Assembly (NCBI RefSeq): GCF_034661235.1
Contig: NZ_CP141059.1
Span: forward strand, 434,001 to 498,000
Direction of reading: 5' to 3'
DNA length: 64,000 bases
Source of the DNA: Nocardioides bizhenqiangii
GTDB taxonomy: Bacteria; Actinomycetota; Actinomycetes; Propionibacteriales; Nocardioidaceae
Part shown: positions 15,309 through 23,537 of the stretch, piece after piece
How the letters are laid out: the number at the start of each line of letters is the position of its first letter
Position numbering within the stretch: the stretch's first letter is position 1
Notes under the pieces: generated by a model
Databases searched by the model: none
Told to the model about the DNA's origin: nothing
Seen by the model: the letters and a program-made list of their open reading frames with translations, nothing else
Position numbers and translations under genes: made by a program

Positions 15309-16184
15309 GTGTCGGAGCAGTACGGCTCATCCCCGGAGACGGGCGAGGACGTCACCACCCCCGAGGAGCTCGAGGTCACCCCCGAGCCGACCGAGGGTGT
15401 CGGGTCGACCCCTGAGGAGGTCGAGGCTGCGACGGACGAGGCCCCGGTCGACGAGGTGCCGGCCGACGAGGCGCCGGTCGAGGACGACGCCGTCGAGGAG
15501 CCCCTGGCCGAGGACGCCGTGGCCGATGAGGCTGCGGAGGAGCCGGCCGAGGAGCAGCTCGACCCGCTGGAGGCCTTCCGTCGCGAGCTGATGATGAAGC
15601 CGGGCGACTGGTTCGTCGTGCACACCTACTCCGGCATGGAGAACCGGGTGAAGCACAACCTCGAGAACCGCATCCACTCCCTCAACATGGAGGACTACAT
15701 CCACGAGATCGTGGTCCCCACCGAGGAAGTCGCCGAGATCAAGAACGGTCAGCGCAAGATGGTCCGGCGCACCGTCCTCCCCGGCTACGTCCTGGTCCGG
15801 ATGGACCTCACCGACGAGTCCTGGGCCGCCGTGCGGCACACCCCGTCGGTGACCGGCTTCGTCGGCCACAGCCACCAGCCGGTGCCGCTGAGCATGGACG
15901 AGGTCGAGAAGATGCTCGCGCCGTCCGCCGTCCTTGCCGCTCCGTCCGAGGCCGACGGCTCGGCCGCCGCCGGCACCCCGGGCGCCCCGACCTCGAAGAA
16001 GCCGATCGAGGTCGCCGACTTCGGTGTGGGCGACTCCGTGATGGTGGTCGACGGCCCGTTCGCGACGCTCCACGCGACGATCACCGAGATCAACGCCGAG
16101 TCGCAGCGCCTCAAGGCGCTGGTCGAGATCTTCGGCCGGGAGACCCCGGTCGAGCTCAGCTTCAGCCAGGTCCAAAAGGTCTGA
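15309..16184 (+). CDS. nusG: Transcription termination/antitermination factor NusG with long acidic N-terminus
   Basis: 291 residues, about 110 longer than E. coli NusG. The first ~90 residues are an Asp/Glu/Ala/Pro-rich tail with repeats such as [19 protein letters not shown]. The NGN domain follows ([34 protein letters not shown]), then a linker and a C-terminal KOW domain ([30 protein letters not shown]). NusG binds the RNA polymerase clamp and links to Rho or ribosomal S10. The GTG at 15309 has GGAG 8 bases upstream; an in-frame ATG at 15297 has no ribosome site. A palindromic-repeat fragment lies just after the stop. Confidence 0.95.
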   Translation: MSEQYGSSPETGEDVTTPEELEVTPEPTEGVGSTPEEVEAATDEAPVDEVPADEAPVEDDAVEEPLAEDAVADEAAEEPAEEQLDPLEAFRRELMMKPGDWFVVHTYSGMENRVKHNLENRIHSLNMEDYIHEIVVPTEEVAEIKNGQRKMVRRTVLPGYVLVRMDLTDESWAAVRHTPSVTGFVGHSHQPVPLSMDEVEKMLAPSAVLAAPSEADGSAAAGTPGAPTSKKPIEVADFGVGDSVMVVDGPFATLHATITEINAESQRLKALVEIFGRETPVELSFSQVQKV

Positions 16185-16211
16185 CCCCGTAGAACAGGGG
16201 GTCCGAGGTCA

Positions 16212-16261
16212 GCGGCCGTCCGAGGAACGAGGCCGCGACCGGGCGTATCGAGACCCGGTGA
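16212..16261 (-). repeat. Modular palindromic repeat, partial copy (after nusG)
   Basis: The constant end GCGTATCGAGACCCGGTGA (16243-16261; minus-strand form begins TCACCGGGTCTCGATACGC) adjoins a hairpin core GCGGCC (16212-16217) / GGCCGC (16231-16236). The opposite constant end (CTACTCGA) is missing. The loop shares GAGGAACGA with the copy after rplA. Confidence 0.7.
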
Positions 16262-16307
16262 GCTTCGTGATTTCCGCAACCACGGGCATCAGCCTCACAA
16301 TAGGCAG

Positions 16308-16364
16308 GTTGCTCGAGCAACAGGTGGCAGAGGCGTACGGCGTACTCCTCGTCATGACCACGAG
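16308..16364 (+). promoter_or_regulatory. Leader hairpins before rplK
   Basis: Between nusG and rplK (197 bases) lie a perfect 14-base palindrome GTTGCTCGAGCAAC (16308-16321) and a small hairpin CTCGT/ACGAG (16348-16364) just before the purine-rich ribosome site. They could form the L1 autoregulatory target known for L11-L1 operons, but they do not match a leader I can name. Confidence 0.25.
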
Positions 16365-16381
16365 AAGAAAGAGATACAGGA

Positions 16382-16813
16382 ATGCCTCCCAAGAAGAAGA
16401 TCGCCGCGCTGGTCAAGGTGCAGCTGCAGGCGGGTGCCGCCACGCCGGCGCCGCCGGTCGGTACCGCCCTCGGTCCGCACGGCGTCAACATCATGGACTT
16501 CTGCAAGGCGTACAACGCCCAGACCGAGTCCATGCGCGGCAACGTCATCCCGGTCGAGATCACGATCTACGAGGACCGGTCGTTCGACTTCATCACCAAG
16601 ACCCCGCCGGCCGCCGAGCTGATCAAGAAGGCAGCCGGGTTGAAGAAGGGCTCGGGCGTCCCGCAGAAGGACAAGGTCGGCAAGCTGACCAAGGACCAGG
16701 TGCGCGAGATCGCCCTCACCAAGATGCCCGACCTCAATGCCAACGACATCGAGGCCGCCATGAAGATCGTCGAGGGCACCGCCCGCTCGATGGGCGTCAC
16801 CACCGACTACTGA
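16382..16813 (+). CDS. rplK: 50S ribosomal protein L11
   Basis: 143 residues, standard length. [20 protein letters not shown] at the N-terminus, [19 protein letters not shown], and the C-terminal RNA-binding domain with [20 protein letters not shown] and [11 protein letters not shown] are diagnostic. L11 binds the GTPase centre of 23S rRNA, supports elongation factors and stringent response. AAGAAAGAG precedes the ATG. It is followed after 71 bases by rplA. Confidence 0.98.
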   Translation: MPPKKKIAALVKVQLQAGAATPAPPVGTALGPHGVNIMDFCKAYNAQTESMRGNVIPVEITIYEDRSFDFITKTPPAAELIKKAAGLKKGSGVPQKDKVGKLTKDQVREIALTKMPDLNANDIEAAMKIVEGTARSMGVTTDY

Positions 16814-16884
16814 GCCCGATTCTTGGGTGTGGGAGAGCCGCGCTGGCTCGCTGACCACATCTCCTGACAAACGAAGGAAAACTC

Positions 16885-17607
16885 ATGCAGCGCAGCAAGA
16901 CCTACCGCGCGGCAGCGGAGACGTTCAACAAGGACGAGCTCTACGCGCCGCTGGCCGCGATCAAGATCGCCAAGTCCACCAGCAAGAAGAAGTTCGACGA
17001 GACCGTCGACGTGGTGATGCGCCTCGGCGTCGACCCGCGCAAGGCGGACCAGATGGTGCGCGGCACCGTCAACCTACCGCACGGCACCGGCAAGACGGCT
17101 CGCGTCCTCGTGTTCGCGAACGCCGACAAGGCCGAGGCCGCCCGTGAGGCCGGCGCCGACATCGTCGGTGGCGACGAGCTCATCGACAAGGTGGCCGGCG
17201 GCTGGCTCGACTTCGACGCCGTCGTCGCGACCCCGGACATGATGGGCAAGGTCGGCCGTCTCGGTCGCGTCCTCGGCCCCCGCGGCCTGATGCCGAACCC
17301 GAAGACCGGCACCGTCACCCCGGACCCGGCCAAGGCCGTCTCCGACATCAAGGGCGGCAAGATCGAGTTCCGCGTCGACCGCCACGCCAACCTGCACTTC
17401 ATCATCGGCAAGGCGTCGTTCGGGGAGACCCAGCTGGTCGAGAACTACGCCGCCGCCCTCGAGGAGGTGCTGCGGCTCAAGCCGGCCAGCTCCAAGGGCC
17501 GCTACCTCAAGAAGGTCACCGTCTCCACGACCATGGGCCCCGGTGTCCAGGTCGACCCCAACCGGGTCAAGAACGTCACGGTGGAGGATGACGCCTCCGC
17601 CGGCTGA
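16885..17607 (+). CDS. rplA: 50S ribosomal protein L1
   Basis: 240 residues. Signature regions include [53 protein letters not shown] and [19 protein letters not shown]1 forms the L1 stalk and in many bacteria represses the L11-L1 message. The stop TGA begins a 13-base string, TGAGCTTGCGAAG, that is repeated exactly at the rpoC stop; see the repeat following. Confidence 0.98.
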   Translation: MQRSKTYRAAAETFNKDELYAPLAAIKIAKSTSKKKFDETVDVVMRLGVDPRKADQMVRGTVNLPHGTGKTARVLVFANADKAEAAREAGADIVGGDELIDKVAGGWLDFDAVVATPDMMGKVGRLGRVLGPRGLMPNPKTGTVTPDPAKAVSDIKGGKIEFRVDRHANLHFIIGKASFGETQLVENYAAALEEVLRLKPASSKGRYLKKVTVSTTMGPGVQVDPNRVKNVTVEDDASAG

Positions 17608-17694
17608 GCTTGCGAAGCCGCGGACCAAGGCGGCAGATCGAGTAGCGCCACGGCTGAGGAACGAAGCCGTGTAGCGCGTATCGAGATCCGGTGA
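17605..17694 (-). repeat. Modular palindromic repeat with gene-specific core (after rplA)
   Basis: Layout: TGAGCTTGCGAAG at 17605-17617 containing the rplA stop, GATCGAGTAGC (about 17637-17646), a perfect hairpin CACGGCT (17649-17655)/AGCCGTG (17665-17671), and GCGTATCGAGATCCGGTGA (17676-17694). The reverse complement of the two constant parts gives the family ends TCTCGATACGC and GCTACTCGATC. The same order is found after rpoC with a different core. Confidence 0.75.
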
Positions 17695-17702
17695 GACGAC
17701 AA

Positions 17703-17738
17703 CGAAGCCCGGCCACTCTCGTGGGTGGCCGGGCTTCG
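17703..17738. terminator. Strong hairpin between rplA and the opposing aminotransferase
   Basis: CGAAGCCCGGCCAC (17703-17716) pairs perfectly with GTGGCCGGGCTTCG (17725-17738), 14 base pairs with an 8-base loop. There is no T run on either side. Placed between two converging genes it probably acts as a bidirectional terminator or 3'-end stabiliser. Confidence 0.65.
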
Positions 17739-17747
17739 TCGTACCTG

Positions 17748-17793
17748 GTCTCGATACGCCCTCGCCTAGCGGCTCGGGCTACTCGACCACCGG
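17748..17793 (+). repeat. Modular palindromic repeat carrying the aminotransferase stop
   Basis: Constant end TCTCGATACG, core CCCTCGCCTAGCGGCTCGGG, constant end CTACTCGACCACCGG. The aminotransferase on the minus strand ends PVVE-stop inside the right end: its TAG is at 17779-17781. The same core recurs at 36225-36268 (inverted) and 49215-49262. Confidence 0.8.
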
Positions 17794-19086
17794 AGCGGTG
17801 AGCTTCTCGACTGCGGCGAGCTCCACGCACACCGCGACCCCGGCCATGGCGGCCTCGACCTCGGCCAGCGCGGGGAACGTGGGAGCGAGCCGGATGTTGC
17901 GGTCGTCGGGGTCGTTGCCGTAGGGGAAGGCGGAGCCGGCCGGGGTGAGGGCGATGCCGGCCTCCTTGGCGAGCTGGACGACGCGGGCGGCGGTGCCGTC
18001 CATCACGTTGAGGTCGACGAAGTAGCCGCCCACGGGTTGGCTCCAGGTCGCGACGCCGAGCCCGTCGAGCCGGGCGCTGAGCGCCTCCTGCACCGCGGCG
18101 AACTTGGGCGCGATCAGGTCCCGGTGCTTGCGCATGTGCGCGCGTACGCCGTCGGCGTCGCCGAAGAACTCGACGTGGCGCAGCTGGTTGACCTTGTCGG
18201 GGCCGATCGCGGCGTACGAGAGGCGCTTGAGGTACCACGCCTTGTTCTCCGGCGACGCCGCCAGTGCGGCCACGCCGGCGCCGGCGAAGGTGATCTTCGA
18301 CGTCGACGCGAACATGATCGGCCGGTTGGGGTGGCCGGAGGCCGAGGCGAGACCGAGCGCGTCCGCGCTCTTGGTCTCCACGTCGGTCAGGTGGTGGACG
18401 ACGTACGCGTTGTCCCACAGGATCCGGAAGTCCGGCGCGGCGGTCGGCATCGCCATCAGGTCGGCCGCGACCTCGGTCGAGCACACCGCCCCGGTCGGGT
18501 TGGCGTACGTCGGCACCAGCCACATCCCCTTCACCGAGGGGTCGTCCGCGACCAGGGCGCGCACGGCCGGGACGTCCGGGCCGTCGTCGTGCATCGGCAC
18601 GGTCACCATGTCGATGCCGAGCTCGGCCAGCATCGTGAAGTGCCGGTCGTAACCCGGGACAGGGCAGACGAAGGTGACCTTCTCCTCCTGCGACCACGGC
18701 CGCGGGGAGTCGGGAGCGCCGTGCAGGAGCAGCCAGGTGACGACCTGGTACATCATCGTCAGGCTCGAGTTCCCGCCGGCAACGACCTGCGCGGTGTCGA
18801 CACCGAGCAGGTCGGCGAAGACCTCGCGGATCTCGGTGAGGCCCTCGAGGCCGCCGTAGTTGCGCACGTCGGCGCCGGAGCGGTCCCGGTGACCGGTCGG
18901 CAGGCTCAGCAGGCCCTCGGACAGGTCGAGCTGGTCGGCGCCGGGCTTGCCGCGGGTGAGGTCGAGCTCGAGGCCCTTCGCCTGGAGGTCCTCGTAGTCG
19001 GCGCGCAGCGCGGTGAGGCGCTCGGCGAGCTGGTCGGCGGGCATCGAGGTCAGCGGCTGTGCGGTCGACGAGGTCACGAGGACCAT
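17779..19086 (-). CDS. PLP-dependent aminotransferase, aspartate aminotransferase-like (class I/II fold)
   Basis: 435 residues from the ATG at 19086. PLP-fold landmarks: VVAGGNSSLTMMYQVV (phosphate loop region), VPTYANPTGAVCS, ILWDNAYVVHHL (Asp contacting PLP), FASTSKITFAGAG with the Schiff-base Lys, and FVDLNVMDG and SAFPYGNDPDDRNIRLAPTF near the end (substrate Arg). It resembles the corynebacterial AspT group rather than E. coli AspC, making aspartate:2-oxoglutarate transamination likely. It lies against the ribosomal genes on the other strand, and its last codons (PVVE) and stop come from a palindromic repeat. Confidence 0.86.
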   Translation of the reverse strand: MVLVTSSTAQPLTSMPADQLAERLTALRADYEDLQAKGLELDLTRGKPGADQLDLSEGLLSLPTGHRDRSGADVRNYGGLEGLTEIREVFADLLGVDTAQVVAGGNSSLTMMYQVVTWLLLHGAPDSPRPWSQEEKVTFVCPVPGYDRHFTMLAELGIDMVTVPMHDDGPDVPAVRALVADDPSVKGMWLVPTYANPTGAVCSTEVAADLMAMPTAAPDFRILWDNAYVVHHLTDVETKSADALGLASASGHPNRPIMFASTSKITFAGAGVAALAASPENKAWYLKRLSYAAIGPDKVNQLRHVEFFGDADGVRAHMRKHRDLIAPKFAAVQEALSARLDGLGVATWSQPVGGYFVDLNVMDGTAARVVQLAKEAGIALTPAGSAFPYGNDPDDRNIRLAPTFPALAEVEAAMAGVAVCVELAAVEKLTAPVVE

Positions 19087-19246
19087 CGTGCCAGTGCACC
19101 CGCATCCCTCGGCACCCGGTTTGTCCTGGTTTCGAGACGGCTCGCTCGCCCCGTCGCTTCGCGCCGGCTCGAGCCGAGGCCTCCTCAACCTCCTCGCTGA
19201 TCGGTGACCGTCCTCGTGCCTCGGACCGTCACCAGCGCTCGGAGAT
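19087..19246. other. Intergenic region with an inverted-repeat block
   Basis: This stretch between the aminotransferase start and the rplJ promoter contains GGTTTCGAGACGGCTCGC (from about 19129), a perfect palindrome GGCTCGAGCC (19166-19175) and CCTCCTCAACCTCCTCG. It looks like a second dispersed-repeat type, but only one copy is in the window, so repetition cannot be shown. No coding signal is seen. Confidence 0.4.
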
Positions 19247-19276
19247 TTGGAGGGATACGACGCAGCGCCGTACGCT
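19247..19276 (+). promoter_or_regulatory. Candidate promoter of rplJ-rplL
   Basis: TTGGAG (19247-19252) and TACGCT (19271-19276), 18 bases apart, give a start near 19283, right before the L10 leader sequence. Chosen by spacing and position. Confidence 0.5.
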
Positions 19277-19284
19277 CTGCTTCG

Positions 19285-19485
19285 AAACCTTAAGACCGCC
19301 GGTCGTCCGGGCTGCCTCAGCCCTGACCGAAGGTTCCGCGGAAGCGGATGGCCTGCGCAGGGGATCAGAGCATGACCAGCAGTTGCGCCTCCGGGTGCAG
19401 CCGATGTCCACGCCCTGAGTGCCTGCGCTCAGGGCGTTCGCCTTTCCGGGGCCTCCAGCCGGTGGTCAGATCCGGAAGGAGACCC
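19285..19485 (+). ncRNA. Ribosomal protein L10 leader RNA with attenuator hairpin
   Basis: The 200-base leader of rplJ begins with AACCTTAAGACCGCCGGT, matching the conserved kink-turn/stem pattern of bacterial L10 leaders that bind the L10(L12) complex and repress their own synthesis. Near its end CGCCCTGAG (19411-19419) pairs with CTCAGGGCG (19428-19436), followed by TTCGCCTTT, a terminator-like hairpin that would allow attenuation. The ribosome site GGAAGGAG is at 19473-19480. Confidence 0.8.
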
Positions 19486-20199
19486 ATGGCGCGGGCAGAC
19501 AAGCAGGCCGCCGTCGCGGAGATCGCTGAGTCGTTCGGCGACGCCGCCGGTGCTGTGCTGACCGAGTACCGCGGTCTCACCGTGAAGCAGCTGCAGGACC
19601 TGCGGCGCTCCCTCGGCGAGAACGCCAACTACGCCGTGGTCAAGAACACGCTGGCCAAGATCGCCGCCAAGGACGCGGGGATCGAGGGCTTCGACGAGCT
19701 CCTCACCGGCCCGACCGCCATCGCCTTCATCACCGGCGACGTCGTCGAGGCCGCGAAGGGTCTGCGTGACTTTGCCAAGGCCAACCCCACCCTTGTCATC
19801 AAGGGTGGTGTTCTGGACGGCAAGGCCCTCGAGCCGGCCGAGATCGCCAAGCTGGCCGATCTCGAGTCCCGCGAGGTCCTCCTGGGCAAGCTGGCGGGCG
19901 CGATGCTCGCCTCGCTGAGCCAGGCCGTCTACCTCCTCAACGCGCCGCTCGCCCAGGCCGCCCGTCTCGCGGGTGCGCTCCAGGCGAAGGCCGCTGAGGA
20001 CCCCTCGATCCTCGCAGGTGGTGCTGGTACGCCGGTCGCCGCCGAGGAGGCCGCTGCGAAGGAGGCGCCTGCTGAAGAGGCAGCCGAGACCGCCGAGGCC
20101 CCCGCTGACGAGGCTCCCGCCGAGGAGGCGGCTCCTTCGGAGTCCGCCGCCCCGGATGACACGGCTGCCTCCGACGAGGGCGACACCGCCGACGCCTGA
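19486..20199 (+). CDS. rplJ: 50S ribosomal protein L10 with extended acidic tail
   Basis: 237 residues, about 70 longer than E. coli L10. [40 protein letters not shown] and [14 protein letters not shown] mark the rRNA-binding domain, and [18 protein letters not shown] and [11 protein letters not shown] the L12-binding helix. The last ~60 residues are an Ala/Glu/Pro tail (repeats like [15 protein letters not shown]). L10 anchors L7/L12 dimers in the ribosomal stalk. ATG at 19486 has GGAAGGAG at ideal spacing. Confidence 0.97.
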   Translation: MARADKQAAVAEIAESFGDAAGAVLTEYRGLTVKQLQDLRRSLGENANYAVVKNTLAKIAAKDAGIEGFDELLTGPTAIAFITGDVVEAAKGLRDFAKANPTLVIKGGVLDGKALEPAEIAKLADLESREVLLGKLAGAMLASLSQAVYLLNAPLAQAARLAGALQAKAAEDPSILAGGAGTPVAAEEAAAKEAPAEEAAETAEAPADEAPAEEAAPSESAAPDDTAASDEGDTADA

Positions 20200-20276
20200 C
20201 CGGCCCGGCAACCACCACCTGAAACCCGGTCCGCCCGTGACTTGCGGGGGACCACCAAACGGAAGGAAACGCCATC

Positions 20277-20672
20277 ATGGCGAAGCTCACCACTGACGAG
20301 CTGCTCGACGCGTTCAAGGAGATGACCCTCATCGAGCTCTCCGAGTTCGTGAAGCAGTTCGAGGAGACCTTCGGGGTCACCGCTGCTGCTCCGGTCGCCG
20401 TTGCTGCCGCCCCCGCCGCCGGCGGTGCCGCTGCCGGTGGCGACGAGGCCGCTGCCGCGCAGGACGAGTTCGACGTCATCCTCGAGGCCGCCGGTGACAA
20501 GAAGATCAACGTCATCAAGGAGGTGCGCGCGCTGACCTCGCTCGGCCTCAAGGAGGCCAAGGACCTGGTCGAGGGTGCGCCCAAGCCGGTCCTCGAGAAG
20601 GCCACCAAGGACGCTGCGGAGAAGGCGAAGGAGGCCCTCGAGGCCGCCGGCGCCACCGTCACCCTCAAGTGA
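20277..20672 (+). CDS. rplL: 50S ribosomal protein L7/L12
   Basis: 131 residues. The N-terminal dimerisation domain ([20 protein letters not shown]), an Ala/Gly hinge, and the C-terminal factor-binding domain ([37 protein letters not shown]) are all typical. L7/L12 dimers recruit and activate translational GTPases. It lies 77 bases after rplJ with GGAAGGAAA upstream, and is closed by a strong terminator. Confidence 0.98.
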   Translation: MAKLTTDELLDAFKEMTLIELSEFVKQFEETFGVTAAAPVAVAAAPAAGGAAAGGDEAAAAQDEFDVILEAAGDKKINVIKEVRALTSLGLKEAKDLVEGAPKPVLEKATKDAAEKAKEALEAAGATVTLK

Positions 20673-20701
20673 CGCACTGACGTCACACCTGCACGTTCCG
20701 T

Positions 20702-20737
20702 CAAGAGGCGGGTCCCCGACCGGGGGCCCGCCTCTTG
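20702..20737 (+). terminator. Terminator hairpin after rplL
   Basis: CAAGAGGCGGG (20702-20712) pairs perfectly with CCCGCCTCTTG (20727-20737), with additional inner CCCC/GGGG pairing. No long T run follows, as is common in high-GC actinobacteria. It separates the ribosomal operon from the mce operon. Confidence 0.8.
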
Positions 20738-20824
20738 CCCGTTCTGGCGTCGCCGGGCCACCAGATGTACCGGCGAGTAGGACAACATGTCCCAGATACG
20801 GACGCGGCGTGACGTGCACCACGG

Positions 20825-20836
20825 GTTACGCGTAAC
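20825..20836. promoter_or_regulatory. Perfect palindrome upstream of the mce operon
   Basis: GTTACGCGTAAC is a perfect 12-base inverted repeat 100 bases before the ATG of the mce ATPase gene, in the only untranscribed gap between rplL and the operon. Its form suits a TetR- or GntR-type operator. A second inverted repeat, GGACAACATGTCC, lies about 35 bases further upstream. Confidence 0.4.
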
Positions 20837-20935
20837 GTGCGGCCCGCGACTGCGTTGTTCCCACGCAGCCGCTTTGGGTCTGCGGCGCTCCCCGGTGGGG
20901 CGTCGGACCGGCAACGGTGGGAGGAAGAGGGCAGC

Positions 20936-21904
20936 ATGGGCGTCGATGTGGCAGTGACGAACTTGACCAAGCAGTTCGGGAAGCAGCTCATCTGGAAGGG
21001 CGTATCGCTCACGCTCCCTGCCGGCGAGATCTCCGTGATGCTGGGCCCGTCCGGCACCGGCAAGTCCGTGTTCCTGAAGGCCCTGATCGGCCTGATCAAG
21101 CCCGACGAGGGCTCGATCCTCATCGAGGGCACCGACATCGCCTCCTGCTCCGAGAAGGAGCTCTACGAGGTGCGCAAGCTGTTCGGGGTGCTGTTCCAGG
21201 ACGGCGCGATGTTCGGCTCGATGAACCTCTACGACAACGTCGCCTTCCCGTTGCGCGAGCACACCAAGAAGACCGAGTCCGAGATCCGCGACATCGTCAT
21301 GGAGAAGATGGACCTGGTCGGTCTCCTCGGCGCCGAGTTCAAGCTCCCCGGCGAGATCTCGGGCGGCATGCGCAAGCGGGCCGGCCTCGCCCGCGCGCTC
21401 GTCCTCGACCCGGAGATCCTCCTCATCGACGAGCCGGACTCGGGCCTCGACCCGGTCCGCACGTCGTTCATCAACCAGCTCTTCATCGACCTGAACGCCC
21501 AGATCGACGCCACCTTCCTGATCGTGACGCACGACGTCCACAGCGTCCGGGTGGTGCCCGACCAGATCGGCCTGCTCTACCACAAGCACCTCGCGATGTA
21601 CGGCCCCCGCGAGATGCTGCTCTCCTCCGACGAGCCCGTCGTGCGGCAGTTCCTCAACGCACAGACGGTCGGCCCGATCGGCATGTCGGAGGAGAAGGAC
21701 GCCGACCAGCTCGCAGCGGAGAAGGACATGGACCTGCCGCCGCTGCCACCGATCCCACTCCAGCTCGAGCCGTCGAACGGCATTCCCCGGCGCAGCCAGC
21801 GGCCGCCCGGTGAATGGTGTCGGCAGAACGGCATCACCCCGCCTCCTGGGTCGTTCACCAAAGAGGCCGAGCACGCGACCGGCTCCCAGCAGGCGCGCGG
21901 CTGA
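20936..21904 (+). CDS. Mce-system ABC ATPase (Mkl/MlaF type)
   Basis: 322 residues. Walker A GPSGTGKS, Q-loop FGVLFQDGAMFGSMNLYDNV, ABC signature LPGEISGGMRKRAGLARAL, Walker B ILLIDEPDSGLDP and switch His in IVTHDVHS. The GTG-rich tail after residue ~250 is Pro-rich and probably unstructured. It powers lipid uptake by the YrbE permeases and the MceA-F shuttle encoded downstream. The ATG at 20936 has GAGGAAGAGGG upstream. In mycobacteria the equivalent mkl gene lies near rplL and rpoB but apart from the mce clusters; here it heads a full operon. Confidence 0.93.
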   Translation: MGVDVAVTNLTKQFGKQLIWKGVSLTLPAGEISVMLGPSGTGKSVFLKALIGLIKPDEGSILIEGTDIASCSEKELYEVRKLFGVLFQDGAMFGSMNLYDNVAFPLREHTKKTESEIRDIVMEKMDLVGLLGAEFKLPGEISGGMRKRAGLARALVLDPEILLIDEPDSGLDPVRTSFINQLFIDLNAQIDATFLIVTHDVHSVRVVPDQIGLLYHKHLAMYGPREMLLSSDEPVVRQFLNAQTVGPIGMSEEKDADQLAAEKDMDLPPLPPIPLQLEPSNGIPRRSQRPPGEWCRQNGITPPPGSFTKEAEHATGSQQARG

Positions 21905-21912
21905 CGGTACCT

Positions 21913-22695
21913 ATGTCATCGACGGTTGCGCGGGCTCTCAGGCCTGTCGGCACCGCCGGCAAGCTCTTCGCCTTCGCCCTTGACGTTGCGCGCGGACTGT
22001 TCCGGCGTCCTTTCCAGCTGCGCGAGTTCCTGCAGCAGGCGTGGTTCATCGCGTCGGTCACGATCATCCCGACGGCGCTGGTCGCGATCCCGTTCGGGGC
22101 GGTCATCGCGCTCCAGGTCGGCGGCCTGATCAAGCAGTTCGGCGCGCAGTCGTTCACCGGCACCGCCTCCGTGCTGGCGGTGATCCAGCAGGCCGGCCCG
22201 ATCGCGACCGCGCTGCTCATCGCGGGCGCCGGCGGCTCAGCCATCGCGGCCGACCTCGGCGCGCGGAAGATCCGTGAAGAGCTCGACGCGATGATGGTGC
22301 TGGGCATCGACCCGATCCAGCGCCTCGTCGCGCCCCGCGTGCTCGCGTGCATGCTCGTCGCGGTCTTCCTCAACGGCATGGTCAGCGTCGTCGGCGTCGC
22401 GGGCGGTTACGTCTTCAACGTCGTCCTCCAGGACGGCACACCGGGTGCCTACCTCGCCAGCTTCACCGCCCTGGCCCAGCTGCCGGACGTGTGGGTCGGA
22501 ATGATCAAGGCGCTCATCTTCGGCCTGATCGCCGCGATCGTCGCCGCCTACAAGGGCATGAACGCCGCCGGCGGCCCGAAGGGCGTCGGCGACGCCGTGA
22601 ACGAGTCCGTCGTCATCACCTTCCTGCTCCTGTTCGTCGTCAACTTCATCATCAGCACGATCTACCTCCAAGTCGTGCCTCCGAAGACGGGTTGA
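21913..22695 (+). CDS. MlaE/YrbE permease A of the Mce transporter
   Basis: 260 residues, about five membrane helices. MlaE-family landmarks: QAWFIASVTIIPTALVAIPF, IQQAGPIATALLIAGAGGSAI, and ADLGARKIREELDAMMVLGI, the conserved cytoplasmic coupling helix that touches the ATPase. It starts 8 bases after the ATPase gene. With the following YrbE protein it should form the transmembrane heterodimer through which lipid passes. Confidence 0.93.
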   Translation: MSSTVARALRPVGTAGKLFAFALDVARGLFRRPFQLREFLQQAWFIASVTIIPTALVAIPFGAVIALQVGGLIKQFGAQSFTGTASVLAVIQQAGPIATALLIAGAGGSAIAADLGARKIREELDAMMVLGIDPIQRLVAPRVLACMLVAVFLNGMVSVVGVAGGYVFNVVLQDGTPGAYLASFTALAQLPDVWVGMIKALIFGLIAAIVAAYKGMNAAGGPKGVGDAVNESVVITFLLLFVVNFIISTIYLQVVPPKTG

Positions 22696-22702
22696 CGAGG
22701 CC

Positions 22703-23530
22703 ATGGCGAACGTGAAGGCGATCTACGAGCGGCCGCTCAAGGGGCTCGACACCCTCGGGCACGAGCTCTCGTTCTACATCCGCGTCATCCTGGCGGTGCC
22801 GCGCACCATCTCGCACTACCCGCGCGAGATCGTGCGGCTCCTGGCCGAGGTCACCCTCGGCTCCGGCGCGCTGGCTGTCATCGGCGGCACCATCGGCGTC
22901 ATCCTCGGCATGACGTTCTTCACCGGCGCCCAGGTCGGGCTGTCCGGCTACGCAGCGCTCAACCAGCTCGGCACCGCGGCGTTCGCGGGCTTCGTGTCCG
23001 CCTACTTCAACACTCGTGAGATCGCGCCGCTCGTCGCCGGCATCGCGCTGGCGGCCACGGTCGGGTGCGGCTTCACCGCCCAGCTCGGTGCGATGCGGAT
23101 CTCCGAGGAGGTCGACGCCCTCGAGGTGATGGCGATCCCCTCGATGCGCTTCCTCGTCGCGACCCGCGTCGTGGCCGGCCTGATCGCGATCGTGCCGCTG
23201 TACGTCGTGGGCCTGCTGTCGTCGTACGTCGCCAGCCGGCTGGTCGTGACCGCCTACTACGGCCAGTCGTCCGGCACCTACGACCATTACTTCAACCAAT
23301 TCCTTCCACCCGGCGACGTCCTGTGGTCGTTCGGCAAGGTGCTGGTGTTCTCGGTCGTCGTGATCCTGATCCACTGCTACCACGGCTACACCGCGTCCGG
23401 CGGCCCCGCCGGGGTGGGAGTCGCGGTGGGCCGGGCGGTGCGGACCAGCATCGTCGCGATCAATGTCATCGACCTGTTCCTGTCGATGGCCATCTGGGGC
23501 ACCACAACGACCGTCAGGTTGGCGGGGTGA
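22703..23530 (+). CDS. MlaE/YrbE permease B of the Mce transporter
   Basis: 275 residues. The MlaE fold is seen again: GGTIGVILGMTFFTGAQVGL, NTREIAPLVAGIALAATVGC, QLGAMRISEEVDALEVMAIP (coupling helix). The start lies 7 bases after the first permease. Paired YrbE genes directly before mceA-F are the standard arrangement in actinobacteria. Confidence 0.93.
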   Translation: MANVKAIYERPLKGLDTLGHELSFYIRVILAVPRTISHYPREIVRLLAEVTLGSGALAVIGGTIGVILGMTFFTGAQVGLSGYAALNQLGTAAFAGFVSAYFNTREIAPLVAGIALAATVGCGFTAQLGAMRISEEVDALEVMAIPSMRFLVATRVVAGLIAIVPLYVVGLLSSYVASRLVVTAYYGQSSGTYDHYFNQFLPPGDVLWSFGKVLVFSVVVILIHCYHGYTASGGPAGVGVAVGRAVRTSIVAINVIDLFLSMAIWGTTTTVRLAG

Positions 23531-23537
23531 TGCGCGG

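Noticed and set aside
13178..15625. 815-codon minus-strand frame across DUF4873, add, tRNA-Trp, secE and nusG
   Set aside because: It crosses a tRNA gene and opposite-strand genes with clear families; a composition shadow.
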